Assembly: GCA_028095005.1 (NCBI GenBank)
Contig: CM051460.1
Location: 18,833,501 to 18,897,500, forward strand
Length of the DNA: 64,000 nucleotides
Direction of reading: 5' to 3'
Source of the DNA: Rhynchospora pubera
Taxonomy: Eukaryota > Streptophyta > Magnoliopsida > Poales > Cyperaceae
This document shows positions 1-11,014 of this stretch, in pieces; position 1 is the first letter of the stretch, and each line of letters starts with the position of its first letter. A program made the translations under genes and the position numbers. The notes under the pieces were generated by a model. It had not been told where the DNA came from. It saw only the letters and a list, made by a program, of their open reading frames with translations, and did no database searches.

Positions 1-650
1 GGTCATTAATTGAACCTCGCTTTAGAAATTGGGGACAACCAAACTGAATTATAAACACTTTTATTGACAAAATCTCTAACGAACCCATTTTTAATCTTCA
101 TTAAAATTGCTAGTAAGGCAGATGCGAATGGGGAATGTAGAGAGAGAGAAATTGACCTTCTCTGTGCCTATAGAAACTTGCGATCTGGCCTCAATTACAC
201 CAGTACCAAGTGACGAGGCTAACATTTAGTTTATCGCTCTGTACCTCGTTGGAGGTTAGCACCCAGTTAGAGCTTGTGTTGCGGGCGGCGGTTCGAATCG
301 CTGGAGGGATGGAGAGAAATCGAATCGCTGTCTTGAGTAGAGTGGTAGTGAGCATAGGGCAAGAGATCCCAGAAAAGATATTCGAGTCGGAAGGGGGGGA
401 AGGGAAAGAGATTGAATCGGAAGTGAGGAGAGCCATGAGGAAACTTTAGGTTGATAGAAGAAAAAGAAACGCTATAGATGGAGAGGAGACGAAGAGACTA
501 AAGAATTTAACGGAAAAAATTAAAGGACTCACATCCTCAGCGCATCAACTTCAGCCGCCAGATCTGATCAAAGCACGAATCTTATAGAAATCTAATGGCT
601 CAGAATTGAATAGGACAAGCCCTCTATCCTATTCAAAGGACTTTAGCCAA

Positions 651-652
<2 letters not shown>
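1..652. other. Unassigned sequence, no gene recognised
   Basis: Short open frames on both strands around 191-449 overlap each other and resemble no family I know. The last stretch (about 640-652) reads like the end of the element at 3031-3468 (ctttagccaatctc followed by TA repeats), so a transposon relic probably abuts the microsatellite. Confidence 0.4.

Positions 653-718
<66 letters not shown>
653..718. repeat. (TA)n microsatellite
   Basis: An uninterrupted TA dinucleotide tract. It directly abuts the left end of the foldback element at 719, and a similar tract follows its right end, so the tract is probably the insertion target. Confidence 0.95.
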
Positions 719-721
<3 letters not shown>

Positions 722-1109
722 GATTGCTAAAATGCTATGCATATATAGTATGGATGACTTTCCTGTCACGGATTTATTTTTGAATTTCATGCTTCAAACT
801 ATCGATCCAAACCATCCATTATCTTTCACATATTGATAGCTCATTAGAAACCAAATTTTATATTTTTTTATTATTTTTTTCATATTTTTGAAAACCCTCA
901 ATCTAATAAATTCTAGACCCTGCAATAATAGCGACTTTTAAAGATCTGAAAAAATAGTAAAAAATTTTAAAAAAATGTAAAATTTGGTTTTTAATGAGAT
1001 TTCAATGTGAAGAAGATAATGAATGATTTGGATCGATTGTTTGAAGCATTATATTTAAGAACGAATCCGTAGCACAAAGGTCATCCGTACTATGCATAGT
1101 ATTTTAGCA

Positions 1110-1112
<3 letters not shown>
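719..1112. mobile_element. Foldback MITE in (TA)n, probably Mutator-like
   Basis: The ends are inverted copies: the left reads gaggattgctaaaatgctatgcat and the right, reversed, tgaatgctaaaatactatgcatag. The right end contains the perfect 12-bp palindrome actatgcatagt. Further in, both arms carry a neck resembling cgatccaaacc..., then an aaccaaattttatatttttt box shared with other elements in the window. There is no coding capacity. TA tracts lie on both sides, so a target duplication cannot be delimited; the Mutator assignment comes from related elements at 28059 and 35899 that keep 9-bp duplications. Confidence 0.75.

Positions 1113-1167
<55 letters not shown>
1113..1167. repeat. (TA)n microsatellite between two MITEs
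   Basis: A TA tract separating the foldback elements at 719-1112 and 1168-1512. Confidence 0.95.
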
Positions 1168-1170
<3 letters not shown>

Positions 1171-1512
1171 TAGCTACGGTGAGTCGCGACCAAAACTCCT
1201 AGATCTAGATCAAAATGACCGATCCAACCGTCCAATATGATCTCCCTATTGAAATCTCCGTGCAAACCAAATTTTTATTTTTTCAAAATTTTTAAGTATT
1301 TTTTTCGGATTTTTAAAAACTGATGTTTTTGAATGGTTCAGAACCAATTAGATTAACGATTTTCTAAAATTTCAAAAAAATACTTAAAAATTTCGAAAAA
1401 ATAAAAAATTCGGTCTACATGGAGATTTCAATAGAGAGATCATATTGGATGTTTGGATCGGTCATTTTGATCTAGATCTAGAAGTTTTGGTCGCGACTCA
1501 CCGTAGCTAAAC
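1168..1512. mobile_element. Foldback MITE, gtgagtcgcgac family
   Basis: About 90 bp at each end are near-perfect inverted copies beginning gtttagctacggtgagtcgc. They include the palindrome ctagatctag and the neck aaaatgaccgatccaa. The centre is AT-rich. The element sits in TA repeats. The same terminal family recurs at 4289-7633, 17455-17690 and 28059-28473; the 28059 copy has a 9-bp target duplication, which points to a Mutator-like origin. Confidence 0.85.
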
Positions 1513-2252
1513 TCTATATATATATATAAGTTATAAAATATGATTTATGCAGTTTAGCGGTATAGTGTTGAATTATCGATACGGAGTTTTATCGGTGATA
1601 AAACGGTGATAATACGGTACATACACGAATGATGAAATTGATACTATTTATTATCAGCGTTATGATTTATAACTAATATAAGAGTATAATTACTTTAAAA
1701 CCACAAATACAAGATACACATAACTTTGTTGACCTTCTCATTATCCATACAAAAGAAAATCATTTCAATATCGCATACAAAAATAAAAGTAATTAAGCAT
1801 AAACTACAAGCAAAATTAAGGATGTGCCTGCAACAATTAAATAGAGGTGGTATGTATGCATCTGAACTTCAAATCGATGGTGCAGCCTATAATCACATTA
1901 CCTTTTACTCTTTTATTAGAGAATAAATAAAGATAAAAAAAAAGCAGCAGTAAGCATGCACTGGACAATGCAGCCAAGTTTAGTGGTACTGGAAAAATAC
2001 AGCACAAGATGCTTGTCTTTTATCAACTGGTACGAAGAGGAAATAAATTTTTAATTCACTAATAGTAGGTTGAAATTGAACAGTTGAACTCAAATAGTCA
2101 AATATAAGCTTACTATAGGACTAAGCAATTGTCTTTTCCAATTTACATCCATCGTTAATGTGCACGGCTTATTAACTCAAATATTAAGTTCCTCATAATT
2201 GAACAATTGAAGTTAAATACCATTAAAAAAAGCAACGAATTGGGACTTGGGA
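1513..2252. other. AT-rich sequence without recognised features
   Basis: After a short TA tract this stretch has only short frames with no protein-like composition. The first 100 bases show imperfect short repeats (cggtgataa), possibly an old element. Confidence 0.4.
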
Positions 2253-2260
2253 CTTATAAT

Positions 2261-2587
2261 CAGGGGTGTCAAACGTTAAAGACGGAAGTGGAATAGGGTG
2301 TTCCGTTCCAACACACGGAAATGAAATTCGTTCCGTTTCCGTTCCGTTTCGTAAAACGGAACAGAAACTGTTCCGTTTAGCCGTTCCGTTCCTCATTTTT
2401 CACTGATTTCAGCCTATTTTCCATTGATTTCAGTCATTTTTCGGTAAAACGGAACATTAACGTGCAATACCACCTGTTCCGTTTCCGTTCCGTTTCTGAA
2501 AACGTAACCAATTTTCCTTCCGTTTCTGTTCCGTTCGGAACGGAACGGAACGAAAACGTTCGAAACGGTACCAAATTGACACCCCTA
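2261..2587. mobile_element. hAT-type MITE with cggaacgg subterminal repeats
   Basis: The ends read caggggtgtcaa and, reversed, taggggtgtcaa. The flanks carry an exact 8-bp target duplication, cttataat (2253-2260 and 2588-2595), diagnostic of hAT insertion. The interior is packed with gttccg/cggaac words in both orientations, the layout of transposase-binding subterminal repeats. There is no coding capacity. Confidence 0.92.
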
Positions 2588-2595
2588 CTTATAAT

Positions 2596-3030
2596 TAAGG
2601 ACATCAAGTAGAGGTTTAGACAGATGGGGGAGCAATTGACAGAGGAAAAGAGCGGGAGGAAACAAAGTTGCGAGATCGACAGAAGAGATGATCTATGGTG
2701 GTTGGCGGGAGGAGAAGAGTGGCGATGGGGCGGAGGTGCAGAGCCTGGGGAGGAGAAGAGTGGCGATGGTGGAGCATGAGGAGAGAGAAATTAAATCAGG
2801 GGTCGGGTCTGGAAAAATACGAGTGGGGTTTGGGATTAGAGGTTATGTCTTCCGTTTTTTCTACGCAAAAAACGAATTATTTTAACGAATAAACGCCGCT
2901 AAACCCGTTTATTCGATAGGCCGCATTTTTCAAAATTAGATCAATGTTATCGTGCGGTGCATCCCTCAAAACTGATAATTCTGTTAAAACGGCGATAATA
3001 GGACGCATTTTAGAAGCTTGAATATATATA
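2596..3030. other. Unassigned sequence
   Basis: Overlapping short frames at 2688-2892 on the plus strand are glycine/arginine-rich by composition bias (gga/gag repeats) and lack any recognisable domain. I do not call a gene here. Confidence 0.4.
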
Positions 3031-3468
3031 TTAGCTAAAGTATACTCCAGCATACAGATAGTCCGTATGCTGGAGTCGTTTTTCAAAATCGAAAATGCAT
3101 ACAGTCGATCCGAATCTTTCAAATTGTTCTCCATATTGAAATCTCCTAGGAAACCAAAATTTATATTTTTTTCGAATTTTTTTACTATATATTATGCTAT
3201 TTTAAAAAAACACTATAAAGGAGTTGTAAAGGAGTATTTCTGACCATTCAATTTGAAAATAGCATAATATATAGCAAAAAAATTCGAAAAAATATAAAAT
3301 TTGGTCTTAAAGGATATTTTTACATGGAGAACAACTTGAATGCATTTTAGATTTTTACATGGAGAAAAAAATGTAAAATTCGGATCATATGTATGCATTT
3401 TAGATTTTGAAAAACGACTCCAGCATACGGACTATCTGTATGCTGGAGTATACTTTAGCCAATCTCTG
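3031..3468. mobile_element. Foldback MITE with hairpin heads
   Basis: Each end carries a hairpin: arms ctccagcatac and gtatgctggag separated by 9 nt (near 3047-3077, repeated inverted near 3418-3449). Inside lies the neck cagtcgatccgaatc...ttctccatattgaaatctcc, then an aaaccaaaa/ttttggtt box and an AT-rich core, all mirrored. TA repeats lie on the right. It is non-coding; the short frames here are stem artefacts. Confidence 0.8.
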
Positions 3469-3531
3469 TATATATATATATATATATATATACATGGTTC
3501 ACAATAGATTTACTATATATATATATATATA
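3469..3531. repeat. (TA)n tracts enclosing a MITE end relic
   Basis: Two TA tracts enclose about 25 bases, catggttcacaatagattta, that match the right end of the MITE at 35899-36313 (atggttcacagtagattta). Only this terminal piece of that family remains here. Confidence 0.7.
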
Positions 3532-4255
3532 TAGTGGATTGATAAGATACACTCTGGTGTATGGATCGTCTCCCGTACACCAGAGTCGTTTATGAGATCC
3601 AAAAATCAAACAGTCGATCCGAACCATTCAAGTTATTCTCCATATTAAAAAACTCTCGGAAACCAAATTTTACCATTTTTTGAATTTGTTTGCTATATAT
3701 TATGATATTTTCAAAAAACACTACAATTGGAGTATTTCAGGCCCTCCAATTTGAAAATATCATAATATATAGCAAACAAATTCGAAAAATGGTAAAATTT
3801 GGTCTCCGAGAGTTTTTCAATATGGAGAATAACTTGAACGGTTCGGATCGACTGTTTGATTTTTGGATCTCATAAACGACTCTGGTGTACGGGAGACGAT
3901 CCGTACACCAGAGTTGTTTATGAAATCCAAAAATCAAACAGTCGATCCGAACCGTTCAACTTATTCTCCATATTGAAAAACTCTCGGAGACCAAATTTTA
4001 CCATTTTTCGAATTTTTTTGCTATATATTATGATATTTTCAAAAAACACTACAATTGGAGTATTTCAGGCCCTCCAATTTGAAAATATCATAATATATAG
4101 CAAAAAAATTCGAAAAAATATAAAATTTGGTCTCCGAGAGTTTTTCAATATGGAGAACAAGTTAAACGGTTCGGATCGACCGTTTAATTTTTGGATTTAA
4201 AAAACTACTCTGGTGTACGAGGACGATCCGTACACCAGAGTGTATTTTATCACCC

Positions 4256-4258
<3 letters not shown>
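3532..4258. mobile_element. Tandem-dimer foldback MITE sharing one middle head
   Basis: Three copies of a hairpin head (arms actctggtgtacgg / ccgtacaccagagt, 8-nt loop in the middle copy) lie near 3550-3586, 3879-3915 and 4206-4242. Between them are two AT-rich foldback bodies with the neck gtcgatccgaaccgttcaa and the box gagaccaaattttacc. The two units are joined through the central head rather than by flanking DNA. The outer flanks are TA repeats. There is no coding capacity. Confidence 0.8.

Positions 4259-4288
<30 letters not shown>
4259..4288. repeat. (TA)n microsatellite
   Basis: A TA tract between the dimer MITE and the 3.3-kb element. Confidence 0.95.
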
Positions 4289-4291
<3 letters not shown>

Positions 4292-7200
4292 TTTTGCTAT
4301 GGTGAGTCGCGACAGAGCATCTGGTGAGTCGCAATCCAGACCGTCCGATCCGTTAAAAAATCGTGTAAATCGCTGAGCGCAGGATCGAGTTTAATTTTTC
4401 CGTCTCGTCTGTCTTTCTCTTCGTTTCCGTCTCTTTATCTTTATTTCCTCTCTCTCTCTCTCAAATCGAAAGAGATCTGCGCCGCCTCCTCAAATCCTCA
4501 AATCCTAGAAAAAAAAAGCAGAGAGTGGATCGGAGATCATCAGCGCTCCCTCTCTCCTCTCAACTTGCTTCCTCTCTCTTACCACTCAACTTCCTTCGAT
4601 TTTGCGCTCACACGCGCTGCCTTTTGAAATCGAAATAGATGTGAGCGAAACCCTAGAGTTCTGCGAGGGGATCAGAGAGCATCGGCGCCTCAGCGCCCCT
4701 GCGCGAAGGACTAAGAGCATCAGAGTTCTTAGCGCCTTGCCTCCGCATGCCTTGTTCATCTGAACAAGTTCTCTCTTTCTCTCTCGCTACGAGTAGTTGC
4801 GTTAATATGAATTTTTTTTTCTGATTTTCAACAATGGAGAAATTTTTGTTTTAAAATCAACAATTTGAGGTTGTCAAGGTGCCGTTCACAATAGCAGGTA
4901 TTTATTCATAGAGAAATTTTCTGATTTCTTTTGCCGACATCTCACGAGCCTTCAAAATCGCAACTGGCCTTGCTTGTTGCAAAGGAGCACTGTCACAACA
5001 CTTTTCCTTCACCCCTCTCTGAATTGCTAACTGCTACAAGGCTGTGCGTTTGTGATTAGCTTGTGTATGGATGATATTGTTTGCAAAGGTTGATATCATA
5101 AAAATGACTTAATTGATTTTGTGCACCCTTTTATCTATCTCATTTGATTTGCTCTTATATAGTATTTTCAAGCTTAAATTTGGTTGTATGATTCCATGAC
5201 TTTACTTTAGAGTGTATGATCAATACAAGACACTAATAATGACTTTGTACCAGCAGGAACTAAAATTGTTTCCATGTTAAAATTTTGATGATTACTTTCT
5301 TCATCATATTGTAAAATATTTCCTTTTACTGGAGAAGAAGATAGATACTTTCTTACATCAGGTTTGAAGGTAGAGATCAACAATTTTACAGAGGTTTCTA
5401 ACTAATTGCTAATTAATTTCTACTATAATGCAGGTCTATTGTTTAATTAGGCCCTTGGAAATGGAGACAAGTGAAGAATCAAATAACGCCAGAAGTTGAG
5501 ATACTAAGCTTGTTTTGTAATTGCTTGTATGTATGTTAAGATACTATTTCTGTTTTTAAGCTTGTTTTATGTCATCTGCTTGCTTGTATGTTAAGATGCT
5601 ACTTGTGTTAAGAACTTAAGATACTATTTCTGTTTCTGTTTCTAGAGAGTGTTTTGTAATTGAAGTTCTTTTTACTGTATGTTGCAAGTTCAAGCACTGT
5701 TTTTATGTGATGTTTTTCCAGCTAACATGCAGAGGATTGCTATAGCTTGGTACCATTTCAATTAACAAGTTCATTTAGAAGCTGTTCAAATTGTGATTTA
5801 TAGCATAAGCTTGTGATGGACAAATGTCTCATAAGCAACTACACACATGGTAAGCATCCCTAGCGCCTAGGACAAATGTCTCTGTACCAACTTGGTACCT
5901 GTGTTTGTTTTTACACAATGTCTATACAGCATTAAACATACGTTTATTTTAGATTATCAGTGAGCTTATGAGCTTATTGTTTAACCTGACCAAGGCTGTT
6001 ACATACCAGTATATTCCAAATGCACAAATGCCTCATTGATATTTGTATGAATATCAAATTATACAAGCAACTACTACAGAAATGCTATATAAATTCCTTT
6101 GTCGACATTAAAGAATACACACCTAACTTGCGACATTAAAGCATATACAACTACACGTGCACATAAGATGTACAAAAATAGCATGGTACATGTTTTAACC
6201 AGTTTGTGTTTCAAAAAAATAGAAAGGTACATAAACTTGTACACAATATAAGCATGGTATATAAACAGTACAATTATCACAATTATAAAAAAATATTTTT
6301 AAGCAGTGTCACTGTACCATCATACCATTATGTTCATCTACCCAGTGTACCTTACCCTTACAATTATCATTAAGCACAATGATCACATTCCTTTACTATA
6401 CCAGCTACCCAAATACAGAAGGCATACACAAGCTTAAAAACAGTGCATAAGCATATCCATATAAATAGAAATTAACAGTGCATAAGCATATCCATATAAA
6501 TAGAAATTAACAGTGCATAAGCATATCCAAGATTAAAAATAAAAATTAACAGTGCACAAGCATATCCAAATACATAGGAATTAACAGAGCATAAGAATAT
6601 TCGAGATTAAAAATAGAAATTAACAGTGCACAAGAAATCCATATAAATAGAAAACAGTGCATAAGCAAACAAAAGACATAGTAGCCAAATTTTAAAATAT
6701 ACCAGCAAAATAAAAACATAAATTAATAGTCCCTTCGCTGCTGCTATCTGACTCTTCACTTATCTCTAAATTTGTCTCCAAGGACCTAATTGAACAATAG
6801 AAACAAACAGAAATTAGTATATGCGTCTCCAATGGCCTAATTAAATAGAAATCAGTACATGTGTCAATAAATCAATGCTCTCTGGCCAAATATAAGAAAA
6901 ATTAAGCATGCATTAGCAAAATTAGACCTGCATTATAGCACAAAAATAAACGCTAGTTTCAAAGAACATGCAGGAAAAATTTCTCCATAATTGAAATTAA
7001 GAGAAATAGACAAATCACATATTAAAGTATGTTTGGGCCTGAAATAGACAAATCATAGAAAAATTTCTCCATTGTTGAAATTAAGAGAAATTGGGTCTAA
7101 TCTGTGAAATAGACAAATTTTGTTCACTGTTGAAAAAAAGAGAAATTACAGATTAGAACAAAATTTCTCCACTGTTAAAATTAAGAGAAATTACATATAA

Positions 7201-7630
7201 AAGAAAAGTCGGTTAAAGTAGTTAAAGAAGCAATTCAAGGGTTTGAGTCACACCTAGTCAGAATCGTCGGAGGTCTTGCTAGAGGTCAGAATCGTCGGAA
7301 TCGTCAGAAATCACACTTAAGCAAAATCGTCGCGGAGGAGAGGAGGCAGGTAAGAGCTCGGGAGGAAGAGAGACGTAATCTGATTTTCTAGGGTTTGAGG
7401 AGGCGATTTCAAGGGGAGAGACCAGCAATTTTGAAGAGATGGAGAAGCGAGGAAAAAATTAAATGCTGAATAAAGAGAAAGGTAACGGAGAGAGACGTAA
7501 CGGAAAAGTTCAAACCATCCAGCGTAAATCGAGCGTCGGTCTAGCGATCTGCACGAATTTTGAAGCAGATCGAGCGGTCGGGATTGCGACTCACCAAAGG
7601 GTCTGTGAGTCGCGACTCACCATAGCAAAA

Positions 7631-7633
<3 letters not shown>
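4289..7633. mobile_element. Large non-autonomous TIR element, gtgagtcgcgac family
   Basis: The terminal sequence gagttttgctatggtgagtc is repeated inverted at the right end (7612-7633), and TA tracts lie on both sides. Imperfect terminal inverted similarity extends about 250 bp and includes pyrimidine-rich, 5'-UTR-like DNA (tctctctctctc; cctcctcaaatcctcaaatc) mirrored near 7390-7430. The interior has no transposase and no frame above about 70 codons, but has tandem repeats at 6436-6671 and repeated agaaatt/aatttct blocks near 6970-7200. It looks like a deleted Mutator-like element; the UTR-like ends may be captured gene sequence. Confidence 0.75.
6436..6671. repeat. Tandem repeat, unit about 36 bp
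   Basis: Roughly seven units built on aacagtgcataagcatatcc followed by an A/T-rich spacer, with increasing decay to the right. It lies inside the 3.3-kb TIR element. Confidence 0.85.

Positions 7634-7676
<43 letters not shown>
7634..7676. repeat. (TA)n microsatellite
   Basis: A TA tract abutting the right end of the 3.3-kb element. Confidence 0.95.
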
Positions 7677-7682
<6 letters not shown>

Positions 7683-7825
7683 TGGTCTAAATGTTTAGCT
7701 TTGATAAAATGTTTTGTTGGTTCAGGTTGTTTTAAGACAGAAATGATAAAGGCGCGCGTATATGAATTTGGAGTCTCGCGTGTCGCTATAGCTAAAGCGG
7801 TCTAGTTGTCTATTATATATGTTCA

Positions 7826-8146
7826 GTTTAATAACTAATGTGTTCAGTTTAATGACCAATGTATTCAGTTAAATGTGTCAACTGATAATTTTATGACCTA
7901 CGAATTGTAAAGTGAAAATAAGTATTTCACATTGAGATACTAACTAAATAAACTAAACACATAATGTAATAAAAGTGAACATATTTATCAAATAACATGA
8001 ACACTTATAATAACAAAAAATGACACAGTTATAACAACATAAACAACAAAATGAATACTTGTAACAATAAAAATGAACTCTTATGCCAACAAAATAACCA
8101 CTTATACTAACAAAATAAACATTTATATAAAAAACAACAGACATAA
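7826..8146. repeat. Short interspersed tandem words (tgttcagttta / aacaaaatgaac)
   Basis: Left part: three copies around tgttcagtttaatgacc. Right part: about six degenerate units around acaaaatgaacacttataac. The two parts are partly complementary, so this may be a further decayed foldback element. No gene. Confidence 0.5.
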
Positions 8147-8310
8147 AATATTTAGGTGTGTTTGGATGAGGGCAAGAATAAATAATAAGAATTACGATCC
8201 TCCAAATGTGTGCTTGTTCAAATTCCTTATTCTAATATCATGATTTTGTTATAATATGAATAAAGGCCCAAATTTCTTATTCCATAAGTGCGAGTAGCTA
8301 ATGAATGGGT

Positions 8311-9020
8311 ATATATATAGCAGTAGATGAATCGCAGGATGATAGCATAGTGAGATCCCAGACTTTGTATTTATTATATTTTTTTTCTTAAAAGTATATT
8401 TTGGCATGATTTGTTCTTATCAGGTCCCACCGCAAAATAAATATATAAAATTATAACTTAAAAATATTTATAAAATCATCAGCCTTTATATTTGCCTTCT
8501 GGCTCGGTCATTCCCCTTGGCCATGCTCTCAAATTAAGAAATCGGAATGTAATAAATTTGATTGGAGAGTAAATATGCTCGACGAATAGTTGCAAATTTT
8601 GAAGAAACATTAATCTTCACAATCAATGTTTTTCTCTTTTTTTGAAGATTGGTTTGAAATAAAAAATTTTGTTATAAGAAATTTGAAAATAAATGATTTT
8701 TTTCTGAATCAAATCAATGACCACTTGGTTGACGGAATAGAACGAAATTACTCGGTCAAACAATTTCTCTTTTTCAAAAGGAAGGATATATTTTTTTTCA
8801 TTTATTAGATGTCATCGTTATTTGACTATCAACTACTATGACGGTAAAAACCACTATGCAAAACTGCACTAGGAGTATAATATTACTATCACATAGCACG
8901 GGTAATTTTGCAAAGCAAACTTTATTTCACCCACCAAAATAACACGCACAAATGTCGCAATTATTATTTTTTTTTCAAAAATATAACATTGAAAGCTAAA
9001 TTTAACGACGAGTAGTACCA

Positions 9021-9086
<66 letters not shown>

Positions 9087-9114
9087 AAAGATGGCAAGAA
9101 ACATCTAAAAAGTA
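8311..9114. repeat. Segmental duplication block L, copy A (3' side of GSTU gene 1)
   Basis: This block is repeated at 15661-16363, including the phrases ggcatgatttgttc, cagcctttatatttgccttctgg and atagcacgggtaattttgcaaag, and ending in an (taa)n tract (9022-9080) and ggcaagaaacatctaaaaag. In copy A it is followed by the GSTU gene; in the second copy it is not. Confidence 0.85.
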
Positions 9115-9317
9115 AATTTATTCACATGTACCAATTATTACTGCATTACTTTTATTATTGGTACACAAGTAGCTGTAGACTACCACGTGTCCAAATTATT
9201 ACTGCATTACTTTTATTATTGGTACACAAGTCGCTGTAGACTAACACGTGTCCAAATTATTACTGCATCATCTATACTAGTAAAATTACTGAAAACAATA
9301 GAAGTAGCGCAAGTCCA

Positions 9318-10147
9318 TCATTTAGCCGAAACAACGTTCCATCTGGTAACTTGGAGCTCTCTTCCATACTGTTCTACACGCACCACATCTGGTAGAGTAT
9401 TTTTGGCACAATCTGTAGCAAGGAAGCGTTTTACCCATTCCATTAGTAATGGCACCTTGGTCTCATCAAGCAGTTTGGCGCCAGAGATCCTCTCTGTTGC
9501 TTTAATCCAGGCCAAGCAGGAACCCAAGGTCACATCAAGGTAACCAATGATGTCTCCACCAAAAAAGTTTTTACCAGCAGAGCATTTCTTGAAAGCTCCT
9601 TCCAGCAGCTCTAGAGCGGCTTGTGTATCGGCAATCTTTTCCGCCTTTGCCTCCTCTGTTGTAGATTTCAGAATACCTACAAATGAAGATAACAACTGCA
9701 CAAATATGAAACTAATATCAGAATTATTTCATAAGTTTGTCATTATAAAATTTAAGATCATTTATATTATAATTTTCATTAAAAATATATATTTACATTG
9801 GAAAGAACAGTAATTTAATTATGTACCTTATCATCGATGTACCCTGCCCAGAAGCGAGCAATGGCCCGTTCGTAGGGATCAACAGGAAGCACACGAGGTC
9901 CAGTCTTGGGCCAGTTATCATCAATGTACTGCAAAATCACCAGTGATTCACAGATGTCTCGATCACCATGAATAAGAACTGGCACTTTCTTGTAAATAGG
10001 ATTGTGTTTGAGAAGAAGCTCACTCTTATTGAGAATATCCTGCTCAATATACTCGTAACTCAGCCCCTTCTGATCTAGTATCATTTTAACCCTGATTACG
10101 GACGGGCTTGGCCATGTTCCCAACAGCTTGATTTCTCCTTGTACCAT
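9318..10147 (-). CDS. GSTU: Tau-class glutathione S-transferase, intact (GSTU gene 1)
   Basis: Two exons, 10147-9827 (107 codons) and 9695-9318 (125 codons plus stop), flank a 131-bp gt...ag intron in phase 0 after YIDDK, the usual single-intron position of tau GSTs. The product is 232 aa, normal for the family. The N-terminal thioredoxin-like domain has TWPSPSVIR with the expected catalytic serine (Ser14), and the glutathione-site boxes KKVPVLIHG and CESLVILQYID. The C-terminal helical domain has FFGGDIIGYLDVTLGS and LAWIKATERISG. Tau GSTs are cytosolic dimers that conjugate glutathione to xenobiotics and reactive metabolites; the substrate cannot be told from sequence. An odd point is PSPS where PSPF is usual. 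It is a close paralogue of the gene at 13359-14157, in the same orientation. Confidence 0.95.
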
Positions 10148-10212
10148 TTTAGCTCGAGGAATTAAGGCTATGTTGTTTAATTGATATGGTCTCAGTCTAT
10201 ATTCATCTGGGT

Positions 10213-10220
10213 CTTAAATA
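10213..10220 (-). promoter_or_regulatory. TATA-like box of GSTU gene 1
   Basis: TATTTAAG on the minus strand, about 65 bp upstream of the ATG. It is conserved in place and context upstream of GSTU gene 2 (14223-14230). Confidence 0.6.
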
Positions 10221-10632
10221 GCCATACGTGAAGTGTCGGAATTTTTAAATTATCTAAATTCGTCAATCGTCAGCAATGAACCTTCAAAGAAAAATAAATA
10301 AATAAAAAAATTCCGAAGCAATGAAGGCGCCTACTTAGATCCAAGAAAGAGGCGGATTTGTTTGTGGATCGACTCTGTTAACAAAGATGTAAGTTGCACT
10401 TTAAAAATTTTGAAAAATATTTTGACCAGGGAGCATGTTATCATTGGTCACAAGCCAGAACAATTACATTAATTTTACTGTCGTGGCAAATAGCAAATTG
10501 ATTATCATAATTAATACATATGTTTTTTAGATAACTTGGTAGTGGCTCCAAGAAGAATTAATAATTATCATAATTAGTACCTAAGTTGTAAACATATTTT
10601 TGGCGATTCCTAGTTCACGTATTAAATTAGTG

Positions 10633-11014
10633 TAATGCTACAGTCAAACGCGTTTGACATTTGGCCCGTGAAACGCGATCGAATTTCAATTTTGAAAATT
10701 AGCACGGCCGATTCGAACCACTCAATTTGTTCTCTATAATGAAATATAATTGGAGACCAAATTTTATTTTTTTCGAAATTTTTTAGTATTTAGTTTAGAT
10801 TTAGAAAATCATCAATCTAATTAATTTTGGACCTTTCAATATTAAAAATCTGAAAGAAATAGTTAAAAATTTCAAAAAATATATATAAAATTTGGTCTCT
10901 AAAAATATTTCAATATGAAGATCATATTAAGCAGTTCGGATCGGTAATTTGAAATTCCAATAGTTAAGTCTAGAACTGTGTTTGGGTCAAACTCGTTTGA
11001 TTCTAGCATTACTC
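10633..11014. mobile_element. Foldback MITE with palindromic head, absent from paralogous site
   Basis: The ends read taatgctacagtcaaacgcg and, reversed, gtaatgctagaatcaaacga. The left head holds the perfect 16-bp palindrome gtcaaacgcgtttgac. The neck ccgattcgaaccactcaa and the box ggagaccaaattttattttt match the other foldback MITEs here. Flanks of attaaattagtg and attaaattaatg suggest the target duplication. The duplicated region at 14560-14600 has the uninterrupted site, so this insertion postdates the duplication. Confidence 0.85.

Noticed and set aside
285..310. tRNA box-B-like ggttcgaatcg
   Set aside because: No box A at the right distance and no cloverleaf could be drawn.
2688..2892. 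Two overlapping plus-strand frames of 65 codons
   Set aside because: The sequence is gga/gag-biased, so two frames stay open by composition; no start context or homology seen.
3737..4200. Overlapping frames of 66 and 114 codons with near-identical peptides on opposite strands
   Set aside because: The repetition comes from the inverted arms of a foldback MITE.
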